A model generated the notes under the pieces. It worked only from the letters and a program-made list of their open reading frames with translations, was not told the DNA's origin and did no database searches. From contig JAJXWJ010000019.1 of assembly GCA_021781655.1 (NCBI GenBank), positions 1-50,451 of the forward strand: a DNA stretch of 50,451 bases. Direction: 5' to 3'. The position numbers were made by a program, and so were the translations under genes. The first letter of the stretch is position 1. Each line of letters begins with the position of its first letter. Positions 1 through 9,642 of the stretch are shown piece after piece. Source of the stretch: Bacillota bacterium. Its GTDB lineage: Bacteria > Bacillota > Clostridia > Clostridiales > Clostridiaceae.

Positions 1-20
1 CCTCCGTGCTCTGTAGTGTA

Positions 21-48
21 TTGCTATTCCATAAAAAAATATTATACC
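21..48 (+). promoter_or_regulatory. Weak candidate promoter for the first response regulator
   Basis: TTGCTA (21-26) is followed after 16 bases by TATACC (43-48). The match is only partial and no open frame continues convincingly into the next gene from the left edge, so this is a tentative guess. The stretch 49-122 holds no gene. It contains the motif GAGCGAAGCGAAAGG at about 96-110, just before the start codon. Confidence 0.3.
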
Positions 49-122
49 AAAGTGAGGATGGGTGCAACAATTTTTCATAACTTGTTTGTGCCTTGAGCGA
101 AGCGAAAGGAATGGGGTAAATT

Positions 123-1637
123 ATGTTAAAAGTATTAATAATAGATGACGAACCAAATGTAAGACAAGGTTTAAAGCTTATACTTTCTTGGGAAGAAAAC
201 GGTTTTACAATATGTGATGAAGCTGGAGATCCTGATGAGGGACTAAAAAAAATAATAGATATAAAGCCTGATATCGTTTTGATGGACATTAAAATGTCTG
301 GAAAATTAGGAACAGAAGTTATAAAAGAAGCTATTGAAGCTGGTTATAAAGGGAAATTTATAGTTATAAGCGGATATTCTAATTTTGAATATGCAAAAGA
401 TGCTATAAAATATGGTGTCAAGTCATATATTTTAAAGCCTATAGATGAAGATGAATTATTGGAAGTTTTATTAAATTTAAAAAAGGAAATAATTAGTTCT
501 AAACAATTTGAAAGTAATATAAAAATCATTGAAGAAGTGAGGCTTCAAAAGCTAATTTTAGATGGTGAAATTGAAGGTTTAGAAAATATGTATTTAGGCA
601 CCAAAAATTTTCATGTAGCACTTATATATACTAATAAATATAGCATAAAAGAAGACGAAATATTAAAATTTGAAAATGTTATTAAAAAAGAACTTAGCAT
701 TCATAAAGATAAACTAAAGGTGTTAACTGTAAATAATTATGCAGCTATATTATTCAATGATTTTAAACATGAGCGTATTATAAAAATATTTGAAAATTTA
801 AAGAGTAAAATTGGAAAAGAGCTATCAGAAGATATTTTCATTGCAATTGGAGAAGAAGTAAATAGTCTAAATTTAATTAATAAATCATATAAAACGGCAG
901 AGGCTATTATGAATAATAAATTTTTGTATCTAGATAAAGGAATAATATGTTATGAAAGCATTAAAGATAATAATTTTGAAAATACAAATTCAAATGAATC
1001 AGAGTATGACAAAATAGCTAGTTATGTAGAGGTTAATGATATTGAAATGTTAAAGAAATCCATCTACAATATGGAAGATGATATGAGAAAAAATATATAT
1101 ACAGAAAATGAAATCAAAATAAAGTTTATCAAACTATTTTTACAATTAAAAGACAAATTAGTTTCTGACTATGAATTAAATGAAAAGGACTTGCAGTCTG
1201 ACGAACAATTTATGAAAGAAATTCATTCAAAAACTAGTTTAAAAGCAGTAACCTTGTACTTAATTAGTAAATTTTCCGAAATATCAATTTTAATTGGATA
1301 TAAAGCTTCTGATAATATAGTGAAGAGACTAATAAGCTATATCAATATAAATTACTATAAAAATTTAAGGCTTGAAACCTTGGCAGAATTATTTAGTTAC
1401 AACAGCGCATATTTAGGAAAACTTTTTAAAAGTGAAGTTGGCGAAAGCTTCAACACATATTTGGACAAGGTTAGAATAGAAAAAGCAAAAGTATTACTAG
1501 CTGATGAGAAGCTTAAGGTTTATAAGGTTTGTGAAAGGGTTGGATATAATAATCTTGATTATTTCTATAGCAAGTTTAAAAAATATGTAGGTGTAAGTCC
1601 TTTAAATTATAAAAAGCAAAATAGCAAAGCAGAATAG
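123..1637 (+). CDS. Response regulator, AraC-type DNA-binding (YesN family)
   Basis: This is a two-component response regulator that should bind DNA when phosphorylated. The receiver domain covers about residues 1-120, with the acidic pair D8/D9, phosphoacceptor D55 in VLMDIKMSG, S83 and the conserved K105-P106. A poorly conserved middle region of about 280 residues follows. The last 100 residues form two helix-turn-helix units of the AraC/XylS type (YNSAYLGKLFK and VGYNNLDYFYSKFKK). In YesMN-like systems such regulators pair with a sensor kinase and control sugar or peptide uptake, but no kinase gene lies in the window; it may lie to the left. The target is unknown. A GGAATGGGG stretch serves as ribosome binding site. 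Confidence 0.88.
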   Translation: MLKVLIIDDEPNVRQGLKLILSWEENGFTICDEAGDPDEGLKKIIDIKPDIVLMDIKMSGKLGTEVIKEAIEAGYKGKFIVISGYSNFEYAKDAIKYGVKSYILKPIDEDELLEVLLNLKKEIISSKQFESNIKIIEEVRLQKLILDGEIEGLENMYLGTKNFHVALIYTNKYSIKEDEILKFENVIKKELSIHKDKLKVLTVNNYAAILFNDFKHERIIKIFENLKSKIGKELSEDIFIAIGEEVNSLNLINKSYKTAEAIMNNKFLYLDKGIICYESIKDNNFENTNSNESEYDKIASYVEVNDIEMLKKSIYNMEDDMRKNIYTENEIKIKFIKLFLQLKDKLVSDYELNEKDLQSDEQFMKEIHSKTSLKAVTLYLISKFSEISILIGYKASDNIVKRLISYININYYKNLRLETLAELFSYNSAYLGKLFKSEVGESFNTYLDKVRIEKAKVLLADEKLKVYKVCERVGYNNLDYFYSKFKKYVGVSPLNYKKQNSKAE

Positions 1638-1639
1638 TG

Positions 1640-1669
1640 AAGTAAGAGTGAAAATTCTCACTCTTACTT
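1640..1669. terminator. Hairpin between convergent genes
   Basis: AAGTAAGAGTGA (1640-1651) pairs perfectly with TCACTCTTACTT (1658-1669) across a 6-base loop. It lies between two converging genes and probably stops transcription from both sides. The T-run on the plus strand (TTTTT) is short and interrupted, and there is none on the minus strand, so efficiency is uncertain. Confidence 0.65.
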
Positions 1670-1677
1670 GAAGATTT

Positions 1678-3459
1678 TTATACTGCTTCTAGCATTTTAT
1701 ATTGGGACATATATAATTCGTAATAAGCACCTTTTTTATTCATAAGTTCCTCATGGTTTCCAGTTTCAATAATGGTTCCATTGTCAACATACATTATTTT
1801 ATCTGAATTTTTTATTGTAGACAGCCTATGTGCTATTATAAAGGAAGTCCTGCCTTTTAACAGTTGTTTGATGCCATTTTGCACTAATATTTCTGTTTTT
1901 GTATCTAGGCTTGAAGTAGCTTCATCTAAAATTAAAAGTTTTGGATTTGCAAGAAAAGCTCTAGCTAGTGCAAGTAATTGCTTTTCTCCAGCTGAAAGTC
2001 TTCCGCCCCTTTCATTTACTTCTGTATAATAACCATTTTCTAATTTTTCTATAAATTCGTTAGCTGAAGCAGCTTTTGCAGCTTTTATAACTTCATCTAC
2101 AGAGGCATCCAGTTTTCCATATCTAATATTATCAATAATTGTACCAGAAAACACGAAGGTGTCTTGAGGCATAATTCCCATTTGTTGCCTAAGTGATTTT
2201 ATATTTATATCTCTAATATCTTTTCCGTCAATTGATATAACTCCAGAATTAACATCGTAAAATCTACTTAAGAGATTTATTATAGTTGACTTTCCTGCAC
2301 CAGTAGGACCTACAAAAGCGATGGTTTCTCCAGGGTTTACTTTAAAGGATACAGAAGATAAAATTGTATTTTGTGCATCATAGCCAAAGTTAACAGAATT
2401 GAACTCCACATAGCCTTCGATATTTGATATTTCACTAGCATTTACTTTATCTAAAATATCAACGGGTTCATCAATTGTTTCAAAAATTCTTTCAATATAT
2501 GCGGTTGTCATGACTAAGGAATTATAAAAGTTAGCTATATTGGTTATTGGAGCCCAAAACCTCCAAATGTAGCCGATAAAGGCTATTAAAATTCCTACTG
2601 TTATTCCAGAGCCAATCGAGTATATTCCAACCATATAAACAAAAGATATTGTAAGTTGTGAAATATTATCAACACAAGGCCATAAAAGTAGTTGAAGCTT
2701 TATTGAAGTAAACCAAGTCTGTCTATATTCATCGCTAACACCTTTAAAAATATTAAGATTTTCCTCTTCCCTAGCAAAGGCTTGAGTAACTTTCATGCCA
2801 GTTATACTTTCATGAATATAAGCATTTAAATTAGATTGCTTGTTGCTATTTATTTGAAAGGCTTTTCTTTGTAATTTTTTTAAAATAAAAATAGCTGCAA
2901 TTAAAATTGGTAAACCAGCCATACAAACAAGTGTAAGCTTAGGGCTTATAAGTATCATAAAACCGATTATGACAAATAAACTAAAAGAATCCGTTACAAG
3001 GTTAATTAATCCATTTGATAAAAGGTCGCTTAAAGAATTAACGTAGTTTACTACCCTTACTAATATTTTACCATGAGGTCTGCTGTCATAATAAGAAAAT
3101 GGTAGCTCTTGCAAATGTGTAAATATATCTTTTCTTAAATTTTCCACAATTTTATTTCCGATATATGACATTATTCTTATTTTATATTTCAAGGAAATTC
3201 CTGTAATAATTATTGTTAAAAGAAATATAAAAGATAAAACTATAATCATATTAATATTTTTACTTGGAATTTCTTTATCAATTGCAATTTCTATTAAGTA
3301 TGGTCCTAAAAGTCCTGCAACACTGGAAATAAGCATAATAATAGTAGTTACAATCATTTCTCTTTTAAAAGGTGTTATATATCCTAATAGTCTTTTAAAT
3401 TGGTCCATGTTAAATTCTTCAAGTATTTCTTCATCTTCATCATATTTATTTCTAGACAT
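1678..3459 (-). CDS. ABC exporter half-transporter, consensus ATPase partner
   Basis: Second gene of a two-gene exporter operon, 593 residues. An N-terminal six-helix ABC transmembrane domain (about 35-320) is fused to a nucleotide-binding domain (about 350-590). The Walker A motif is GPTGAGKST and Walker B ends LLILDEATSSLD, keeping the catalytic glutamate. The signature motif is altered: LSAGEKQ in place of LSGGQ. This is what is expected of one subunit of a heterodimeric exporter of the BmrC/BmrD, LmrC/LmrD or TM287/288 type. The substrate cannot be read from sequence; drugs, lipids or peptides are all possible. The ATG directly follows the stop codon of the partner gene, with AAGGAAGTGAT as ribosome binding site, so translation is probably coupled. 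Confidence 0.9.
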   Translation of the reverse strand: MSRNKYDEDEEILEEFNMDQFKRLLGYITPFKREMIVTTIIMLISSVAGLLGPYLIEIAIDKEIPSKNINMIIVLSFIFLLTIIITGISLKYKIRIMSYIGNKIVENLRKDIFTHLQELPFSYYDSRPHGKILVRVVNYVNSLSDLLSNGLINLVTDSFSLFVIIGFMILISPKLTLVCMAGLPILIAAIFILKKLQRKAFQINSNKQSNLNAYIHESITGMKVTQAFAREEENLNIFKGVSDEYRQTWFTSIKLQLLLWPCVDNISQLTISFVYMVGIYSIGSGITVGILIAFIGYIWRFWAPITNIANFYNSLVMTTAYIERIFETIDEPVDILDKVNASEISNIEGYVEFNSVNFGYDAQNTILSSVSFKVNPGETIAFVGPTGAGKSTIINLLSRFYDVNSGVISIDGKDIRDINIKSLRQQMGIMPQDTFVFSGTIIDNIRYGKLDASVDEVIKAAKAASANEFIEKLENGYYTEVNERGGRLSAGEKQLLALARAFLANPKLLILDEATSSLDTKTEILVQNGIKQLLKGRTSFIIAHRLSTIKNSDKIMYVDNGTIIETGNHEELMNKKGAYYELYMSQYKMLEAV

Positions 3460-5208
3460 TTATATCACTTCCTTTTTAATATTTAGATCAAAATCTCCCC
3501 ATTGATTTAAATAAACATTATAGTAATAATTTTTATTTAAAAGCAATTGTTCGTGTTTTCCTATTTCTTCCATAATTCCATCTTTAAGTACAATAATTAT
3601 GTCAGCATTTTTAACAGATGATATTCTATTGGCAATAATTATGCATGTTTTTTCTTTACATATAGCTTTTAGGTTTTTTTGAATTTCATATTCAGTTTCC
3701 ATATCTAGTGCAGAAGTAGTATCATCTAGTACTAAAATAGGAGTGTTTTTTATAATAGCTCTTGCAAGTGCTATTCTCTGCTTTTGTCCACCAGAGAGAC
3801 CAACGCCTCTTTCACCTACTATAGTTTCATAGCCATCAGACATTTTTGAAATAAATTCGTGAGCGCAGGCTGCTTTTGCGGTTTCAAAAACGTGGTGTTC
3901 TTCTGAAAATTTAGTACCGTAGCTTATATTTTGCTTTACAGTATCTGAGAATAAAAAAACGTCCTGCATAGCAACAGCTATGTTATCTCTAACTATTCTA
4001 TAATCATAATCTTTAATTTTTTTGCCATCTAATAATATTTCGCCAGAAGTAGTATCATAAAATCTTTCTAAAAGATTAATTAAAGTTGATTTTCCAGAGC
4101 CTGTTGGCCCTATGATGCCTAAGGTTTGACCTGGCTTAACTTTAAAAGTTATATCTTTTAAGATATCTTTCCCCTTGAATGAAAATCTAACATTATTAAA
4201 TTGAATTTCACCTTTAATTTTTTCAATTGAAAGCATATCTTTATTATTTTTAATTTTAGGTTCTGTCATAAGAAGCATTCTTATCTTTTTAGAGCCTGCT
4301 ATAAATCTTTCTATATCGTTAATGAGCCAACCAGCCATTCTCATAGGATTATTTATAGCCCAAATTAAACTGTTAAAAACTACAAGATCGCCTAAAGACA
4401 TCATATTTTTAATTACTAAAATTCCGCCAAAGAAAGTCATCTCCACTAAAAAAAATCCGGCTAACGAATCTAAAATAGGTAAATATTTTTCCCATACAGC
4501 TGCAGATTCGATATTGGCTTTATAAAAGCCTTTATTTTCCTTTGTAAATTTTTCGATTTCAAAATCTTCTTTTGCAAAGGACTTCACTACTCTGTTACCG
4601 CTTATGTTTTCTTGAACAATAGTATTAAGCTTTGATAGTTGCTCTCTTATATTATAGAAGGTTGGTCCTACTTCTAGAGTCATTTTAAAAGCAAGATAAC
4701 CTACAAGTGGGGTAGTTGCAATCATAATTAAAGCAAACTTCCAATTAATATAAAACATAAAACCTACAGAAAAAATAAAAATTGATAGGTTTTCGAATAC
4801 ATTATAAATTACCCAAGAAAGAAAATGTCTAACGGATTCCATGTCGCCTGTCATTCTAGACATCAAGTCGCCAGTGCGGTTTTCACTATAAAATTGAGAA
4901 TCTAAAGCTTGAAGCTTAGTAAACATCTGATTACGTATTTCGTAAATTGAATTTTGAGATATTTTTTCAAATGAAAATTGATAAAAATATTTTACAAAGG
5001 ACTTAATTACTGTTACTAAAATCATTGTTAAAAGAATAGGTATTAATATTTTTTTGTTGTTTTTTTGTATTACTGAATCTACAATTACTCCTGAAAAATA
5101 TGGATTAACCATATTTAATGCTGAATCTACCAATACAAGTAGCATTGCAAAAACAAATGTTAATTTATACTTTTTAACATAATCACTTATCCATTTTATG
5201 CTTTCCAT
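3460..5208 (-). CDS. ABC exporter half-transporter, degenerate ATPase partner
   Basis: First gene of the exporter operon, 582 residues from ATG at 5208; a GTG at 5217 also lies in frame, but GGGGTGAT sits right before the ATG. A six-helix membrane domain (about 15-310) precedes the nucleotide-binding domain. Walker A is GPTGSGKST and the signature is a perfect LSGGQKQR. Walker B reads ILVLDDTTSALD, so the catalytic glutamate is aspartate. This subunit therefore contributes the weak Walker B and the good signature, complementary to its partner. In heterodimeric exporters such an arrangement leaves one hydrolysing and one mainly binding ATP site. Membrane located; substrate unknown. The divergent AraC regulator at 5333 may control it. 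Confidence 0.9.
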   Translation of the reverse strand: MESIKWISDYVKKYKLTFVFAMLLVLVDSALNMVNPYFSGVIVDSVIQKNNKKILIPILLTMILVTVIKSFVKYFYQFSFEKISQNSIYEIRNQMFTKLQALDSQFYSENRTGDLMSRMTGDMESVRHFLSWVIYNVFENLSIFIFSVGFMFYINWKFALIMIATTPLVGYLAFKMTLEVGPTFYNIREQLSKLNTIVQENISGNRVVKSFAKEDFEIEKFTKENKGFYKANIESAAVWEKYLPILDSLAGFFLVEMTFFGGILVIKNMMSLGDLVVFNSLIWAINNPMRMAGWLINDIERFIAGSKKIRMLLMTEPKIKNNKDMLSIEKIKGEIQFNNVRFSFKGKDILKDITFKVKPGQTLGIIGPTGSGKSTLINLLERFYDTTSGEILLDGKKIKDYDYRIVRDNIAVAMQDVFLFSDTVKQNISYGTKFSEEHHVFETAKAACAHEFISKMSDGYETIVGERGVGLSGGQKQRIALARAIIKNTPILVLDDTTSALDMETEYEIQKNLKAICKEKTCIIIANRISSVKNADIIIVLKDGIMEEIGKHEQLLLNKNYYYNVYLNQWGDFDLNIKKEVI

Positions 5209-5251
5209 AAAAATCACCCCATATGCACTTATTAATTCTTTTATAATTATC

Positions 5252-5260
5252 TGTTATAAT
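5252..5260 (+). promoter_or_regulatory. Candidate extended -10 element for the AraC regulator
   Basis: TGTTATAAT is a perfect extended -10 element in the divergent intergenic region; no convincing -35 is visible. A second TATAAT lies at 5303-5308, closer to the start codon. Confidence 0.45.
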
Positions 5261-5332
5261 GAATTAATAATAAATGTATTATCTTATTTTGATGATGTAT
5301 TATATAATCCATATTCATTGGAGGAAAGCTGT

Positions 5333-6205
5333 ATGAGAACGATAGGAATAAGTCAAGAAAATTATAACCCTCAAGTGTTATTTGTTATAGAAGGCATACA
5401 TAAGGATAAAATAAATAGTAAGTATCACTGCCATGATTATTTGGAACTTACTTATATAATTTCAGGAACAGGAACCTACAAAGTGGATGATAAATATTAT
5501 AACGTTAAAAAAGGAGATTTATTGCCATTTAATCCTAATGTTTATCATAGAGAATATATTTCAAAAGGAGAGGAAATACGGGAACTTTATATTGGAGTCA
5601 AAAATTTTAAATTTGATAATCTTCCAAAGGACCATATTTTTAGTGCAAATTTTTATGGTATAGTAAATTTTGAAAAGCAAAGTAAAGGATTTTTAAATTG
5701 CATCAATGAAATTTTAGATGAACAAAGAAACATTGAGCCAGGCTATGACTTAGTATTGAAATCACTTGTTATGAAGTTATTAGTAGCGATTTTGAGAGAA
5801 AAGGGAGAGCTTAAAAATGAGAAAAATTATAAAAGTTGCACTTTTGAGTCTTCTGAAAAAACCAATATAGTCCGTACTATTATTTCTTTTATGACAAGCA
5901 ATTATATGCAGGATATATCTTTAGATAAAATTTCTAAAAATATGTATTTAAGTCCTGTATATATATCAAAGATTTTTAAAGAAGAAACAGGAGATTCGCC
6001 AATAAATTATTTGATAAAAATAAGATTAGATAAAGCTGCACAATTTCTTCAAAAAGAAAATGAAATGACTATAAAGGAAATTTCTAAAAAGGTAGGGTAT
6101 GATGATGCCTATTACTTTAGTAAATTATTCAAAAAACATTTTACTATTTCTCCAATTGAGTATAAAAAGAAAATGCAGTTTGTAGAAAGAGGTGTAAATT
6201 CATGA
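5333..6205 (+). CDS. AraC family transcriptional regulator
   Basis: A 290-residue one-component regulator. The N-terminal half is a cupin-like sensing domain (CHDYLELTYIISGTGTY, then DLLPFNPNVYHRE), as in AraC/XylS sugar regulators. The last 100 residues hold two helix-turn-helix units (LDKISKNMYLSPVYISKIFK; ISKKVGYDDAYYFSKLFKKH). The start is ATG 5333, behind a clean GGAGG; the open frame extends 45 codons upstream but that part lacks family similarity and a good binding site. It is divergent from the ABC exporter, which suggests that exporter as a target, though the stop codon overlaps the addB start (ATGA), so it is also co-transcribed with addAB. The ligand is unknown. Confidence 0.85.
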   Translation: MRTIGISQENYNPQVLFVIEGIHKDKINSKYHCHDYLELTYIISGTGTYKVDDKYYNVKKGDLLPFNPNVYHREYISKGEEIRELYIGVKNFKFDNLPKDHIFSANFYGIVNFEKQSKGFLNCINEILDEQRNIEPGYDLVLKSLVMKLLVAILREKGELKNEKNYKSCTFESSEKTNIVRTIISFMTSNYMQDISLDKISKNMYLSPVYISKIFKEETGDSPINYLIKIRLDKAAQFLQKENEMTIKEISKKVGYDDAYYFSKLFKKHFTISPIEYKKKMQFVERGVNS

Positions 6206-9200
6206 GTTTACGATTTATTTATGGTAGAGCAGGAAGTGGTAAAAGCAGCTTTTGCATAAAGGATATAAAAAAAAGAATAGAAGAAAATGTTAACTATCCA
6301 TTAATATATTTAGTACCTGAACAATTTTCTTTTCAATCGGAAAAAAACATAATTACGGAAATTGGTGAAAGGGCAAACCTTAATGTAAAAGTACTTAACT
6401 TTAAGAGAATGGCTTTTAGGGTAATGAATGAGGTTGGCGGAATAACTAATAAAAGAATGAATTCTTCAGGTAAATGTATGCTTATAAATTACATATTGAA
6501 GGAAGCCACTAGTAGTTTAACGGTTTTTAGAGGTGCTGCAAGTGAAAAGGGCTTTGTTAACACCATTTCAGATAGTATAAGTGAATTTAAAAGATATAAT
6601 GTTACTCCAGAAAAGCTATTTAAAATCGCAGGGGATTTGGAAGATAATACCAACTTAAAAAATAAGCTATTAGATATGGCATTTATATACCAGCGTTTTG
6701 AAAAACTTATTGAAGAGAGTTACATAGATGCAGATGATGATTTAACTATTTTAAAAGATAGTTTAGATAATTGTAATCTTTATGACAATGCTGAAATATG
6801 GATAGATGAATTTTCTTCTTTTACGCCCCAGCAATTAAAGGTTATAGAAAAACTTTTAAAAAAAGCAAGAACAATCAATATTACTTTAGTGGGGGAAAAA
6901 GAAGATGAAGTAAAAGAAGAAATATTTCGTTTTACAAAAGCAACTGAAAATAAACTTTTGAGGCTTGCAATAGACAACAATGTATCTTTAGAAAAAGCTG
7001 TAGATTTAAACAAAAGACCTTTTTATAGATTTAGTAGCAGCAGTGAACTTCAATTTTTAGAAAAAAACCTTTATTGCTTTCCTTATGAAAGGTATGAAAA
7101 AGAAACTTCAAATGTAAAATTATTTAGAGCTCAAAACAGTTATTCTGAAATAGAAAATACTGCAAGAGAAATAATAGAAATGGTAAGAGATAAAGGGTTA
7201 AGATTTAAAGATATAGCGGTAGTTACAAGAGATTTAAAAAGCTATGAAAATATAATTTCCGCACTTTTTAAGGAATATGATATTCCATATTTTATAGATG
7301 AGAAAAAAGAAATAGAAAGCAACCTTTTAGTTGTTTTAATTAATTCAGTAATTGAAATACTAACAAAAAACTGGTCCTATGAGGCTGTATTCAAATATTT
7401 AAAAACTGGTCTTATCGATATAGATAGAGATGATGTAGATATTTTAGAAAACTATGTACTTGCTACTGGCATAAAAGGAAGGAACAAATGGCTCTCAAAA
7501 AACCATTGGAATTATAGAGTAAATTCTTTTTTTGGAGACAGTGAAATTACAAGTGAAGAAATGGAACTTTTAAATAAAGTGAATAGCATAAGAAATTATG
7601 TTAGAGAACCACTTATAAAACTTTATAATAAGGTTAAGGACAAAAAAGAAGGGGAAAAGTTTTGTAAAGCAGTTTTCGAATTTTTAGAAGACATAGCTTT
7701 GCAAAATAAAGTAGAAAAAGTAGTTGATGAGTTTAAAAATACAGGGAATCAAAATTTAGCAAATGAATACAGTCATATTTGGAATGTGATTATGGACCTT
7801 TTAGACCAGACCGTAGAAATAATGGGTAGTGAGTCTCTAGACTTAGAACAATTTCTTGAGATTCTTCAAATAGGGTTTAGAGAGCAAAAGATGGGACTTA
7901 TTCCACCTTCTATAGATCAAGTTTTGGTGGGAAGTATCGAGAGAGTAAAAAGCCATGATGTAAGTCATTTGTATATTTTAGGGGTAAATGACAGCGTTTT
8001 TCCTGCAGTGAATAATGATGAAGGAATTTTAAATGATTTAGAAAGAGAAATTTTAAAAAATAAAGGTATGGAACTTGCAAAGGATACTAGAGAAGCAGCC
8101 TTTGAAGAACAATTTTTAGTTTATACCACACTTACTATTCCTTGCAATTACTTAAAAATAAGTTATCCTATGGCAGATTTTGAAGGAAAGTCGTTAAGAC
8201 CTTCTATAATTGTATCTAGAATAAAAACTATATTCCCTAATATTATAGAAGAAAATGATTTGATGCTTGAAGAAACAGATGAAACAATTATGAACCTTAT
8301 TTCAACTAAAACACCTACTTTTAATGAACTTATAGCGGTTCTTAGAAAGAGATTAGATGGAATAGATGATTCATTAATTTGGAGAGATGTATATAAATGG
8401 TTTAGCAGCAATGAGGAGTGGAAAGTAAAATGCCAGAAAGCTTTTAGTGGAGCAGTATATTCTAATCAGGTTAAAGCTATTAAAAAAGAAAAGGTAAAAA
8501 AGCTTTATGAATATAATTCTAAAATGAATGTTTCAAGGCTTGAACGGTATGTGGAATGTCCATTTTCTTATTATGTACAATATGGACTAAAAGCAAAGGA
8601 TAGAAAAATATTTAAACTAAGTTATCCGGATATTGGAACATTTTTGCATAAAATAATAGATGAATTCAGCAATAAAGTAAAAGAAGATAAACTTTCTTGG
8701 GATGAATTAAGTCCAAATTGGTGTGAAAATGCAATTGAAGCTATTGTTGAAAGTAATATAAATAGTGAGGGTAGCTATATTTTAAAAAGTTCTGCTAGAT
8801 ATGAATATCTTACTGGAAGGCTTAAAAAAGTATTAACAAAAACTGCACTTGTTATTACAAATCATATAAAAACTAGTGGTTTTAAACCAATAGGTTATGA
8901 AATAGATTTTGGGAACGTAGATGGATATCCACCAATTGTTGTGGAGCTTTCCTCAGGAGAAAAAATAAATTTAATTGGAAGAATAGACAGAATAGATATG
9001 CTTATAAAGGATAGTAATACTTACATTAGAATAATTGATTATAAATCTGGAAATAAGATATTTAAATTGTCAGAAGTTTATTATGGGCTTCAAGTTCAGC
9101 TTCTTTTATATTTAGATGCGATACTTTCCCAAAATAAAGATAATCTTCCTGCAGCGGTTTTATATTTTAAAATAGATAATCCTCTTATAAAAACAAATAA

Positions 9201-9642
9201 TGATTTAACTGATGAAGCATTAGAAGAAGAAATAATGAAAAAATTTAAAATGAAAGGTCTATTAATTGATGATGTGGAAATAATTAAAGAAATGGATAAA
9301 GAAATGGATGGGAATTCTTATATAATACCAGCTAGAATAAATAAAGATGGAACTCTAGGAAAGTCTGATGCAGCATCAATTTATCAATTTGAACTTTTAA
9401 GAAAGCATGTAAAAAAAATAATTGCAGAAAACTGTGAAAAATTAATTAGTGGAGATATTAGCATAAGCCCTTGTAAAAATGGTGATTCTATTCCTTGTGA
9501 ATATTGCTCTTATTCTTCCATTTGCACCTTTGAAGAAGAACTTTTAGATAATTCTTATAGGCAAATATATGAAAAAAGTGACGATGAAGTATGGCAGCTT
9601 CTTAATAAAGAATATGGACATGATTTGGTAGGTGAAAAATAA
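6202..9642 (+). CDS. addB: AddB, ATP-dependent nuclease subunit B
   Basis: One subunit of the AddAB helicase-nuclease that resects double-strand breaks and loads RecA, the Gram-positive counterpart of RecBCD. The protein has 1146 residues, the usual size. A Walker A-like motif GRAGSGKS lies at the N-terminus. The C-terminal RecB-type nuclease contains IIDYKSGNK with D946 and K948. Four cysteines, C786 and C1099, C1102, C1108, match the spacing of the iron-sulfur cluster that stabilises this domain in Bacillus subtilis AddB. The start ATG overlaps the stop of the AraC gene, and the stop overlaps the start of addA by one base, so addBA are translationally coupled. Confidence 0.96.
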   Translation: MSLRFIYGRAGSGKSSFCIKDIKKRIEENVNYPLIYLVPEQFSFQSEKNIITEIGERANLNVKVLNFKRMAFRVMNEVGGITNKRMNSSGKCMLINYILKEATSSLTVFRGAASEKGFVNTISDSISEFKRYNVTPEKLFKIAGDLEDNTNLKNKLLDMAFIYQRFEKLIEESYIDADDDLTILKDSLDNCNLYDNAEIWIDEFSSFTPQQLKVIEKLLKKARTINITLVGEKEDEVKEEIFRFTKATENKLLRLAIDNNVSLEKAVDLNKRPFYRFSSSSELQFLEKNLYCFPYERYEKETSNVKLFRAQNSYSEIENTAREIIEMVRDKGLRFKDIAVVTRDLKSYENIISALFKEYDIPYFIDEKKEIESNLLVVLINSVIEILTKNWSYEAVFKYLKTGLIDIDRDDVDILENYVLATGIKGRNKWLSKNHWNYRVNSFFGDSEITSEEMELLNKVNSIRNYVREPLIKLYNKVKDKKEGEKFCKAVFEFLEDIALQNKVEKVVDEFKNTGNQNLANEYSHIWNVIMDLLDQTVEIMGSESLDLEQFLEILQIGFREQKMGLIPPSIDQVLVGSIERVKSHDVSHLYILGVNDSVFPAVNNDEGILNDLEREILKNKGMELAKDTREAAFEEQFLVYTTLTIPCNYLKISYPMADFEGKSLRPSIIVSRIKTIFPNIIEENDLMLEETDETIMNLISTKTPTFNELIAVLRKRLDGIDDSLIWRDVYKWFSSNEEWKVKCQKAFSGAVYSNQVKAIKKEKVKKLYEYNSKMNVSRLERYVECPFSYYVQYGLKAKDRKIFKLSYPDIGTFLHKIIDEFSNKVKEDKLSWDELSPNWCENAIEAIVESNINSEGSYILKSSARYEYLTGRLKKVLTKTALVITNHIKTSGFKPIGYEIDFGNVDGYPPIVVELSSGEKINLIGRIDRIDMLIKDSNTYIRIIDYKSGNKIFKLSEVYYGLQVQLLLYLDAILSQNKDNLPAAVLYFKIDNPLIKTNNDLTDEALEEEIMKKFKMKGLLIDDVEIIKEMDKEMDGNSYIIPARINKDGTLGKSDAASIYQFELLRKHVKKIIAENCEKLISGDISISPCKNGDSIPCEYCSYSSICTFEEELLDNSYRQIYEKSDDEVWQLLNKEYGHDLVGEK

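Noticed and set aside
96-110. GAGCGAAGCGAAAGG before the first gene, considered as a repeat or operator
   Set aside because: I found no second copy in the window, so a repeat cannot be supported.
1-122. End of a sensor kinase gene at the left edge
   Set aside because: Two plus-strand frames are open for 25-31 codons but neither shows a histidine kinase ending.
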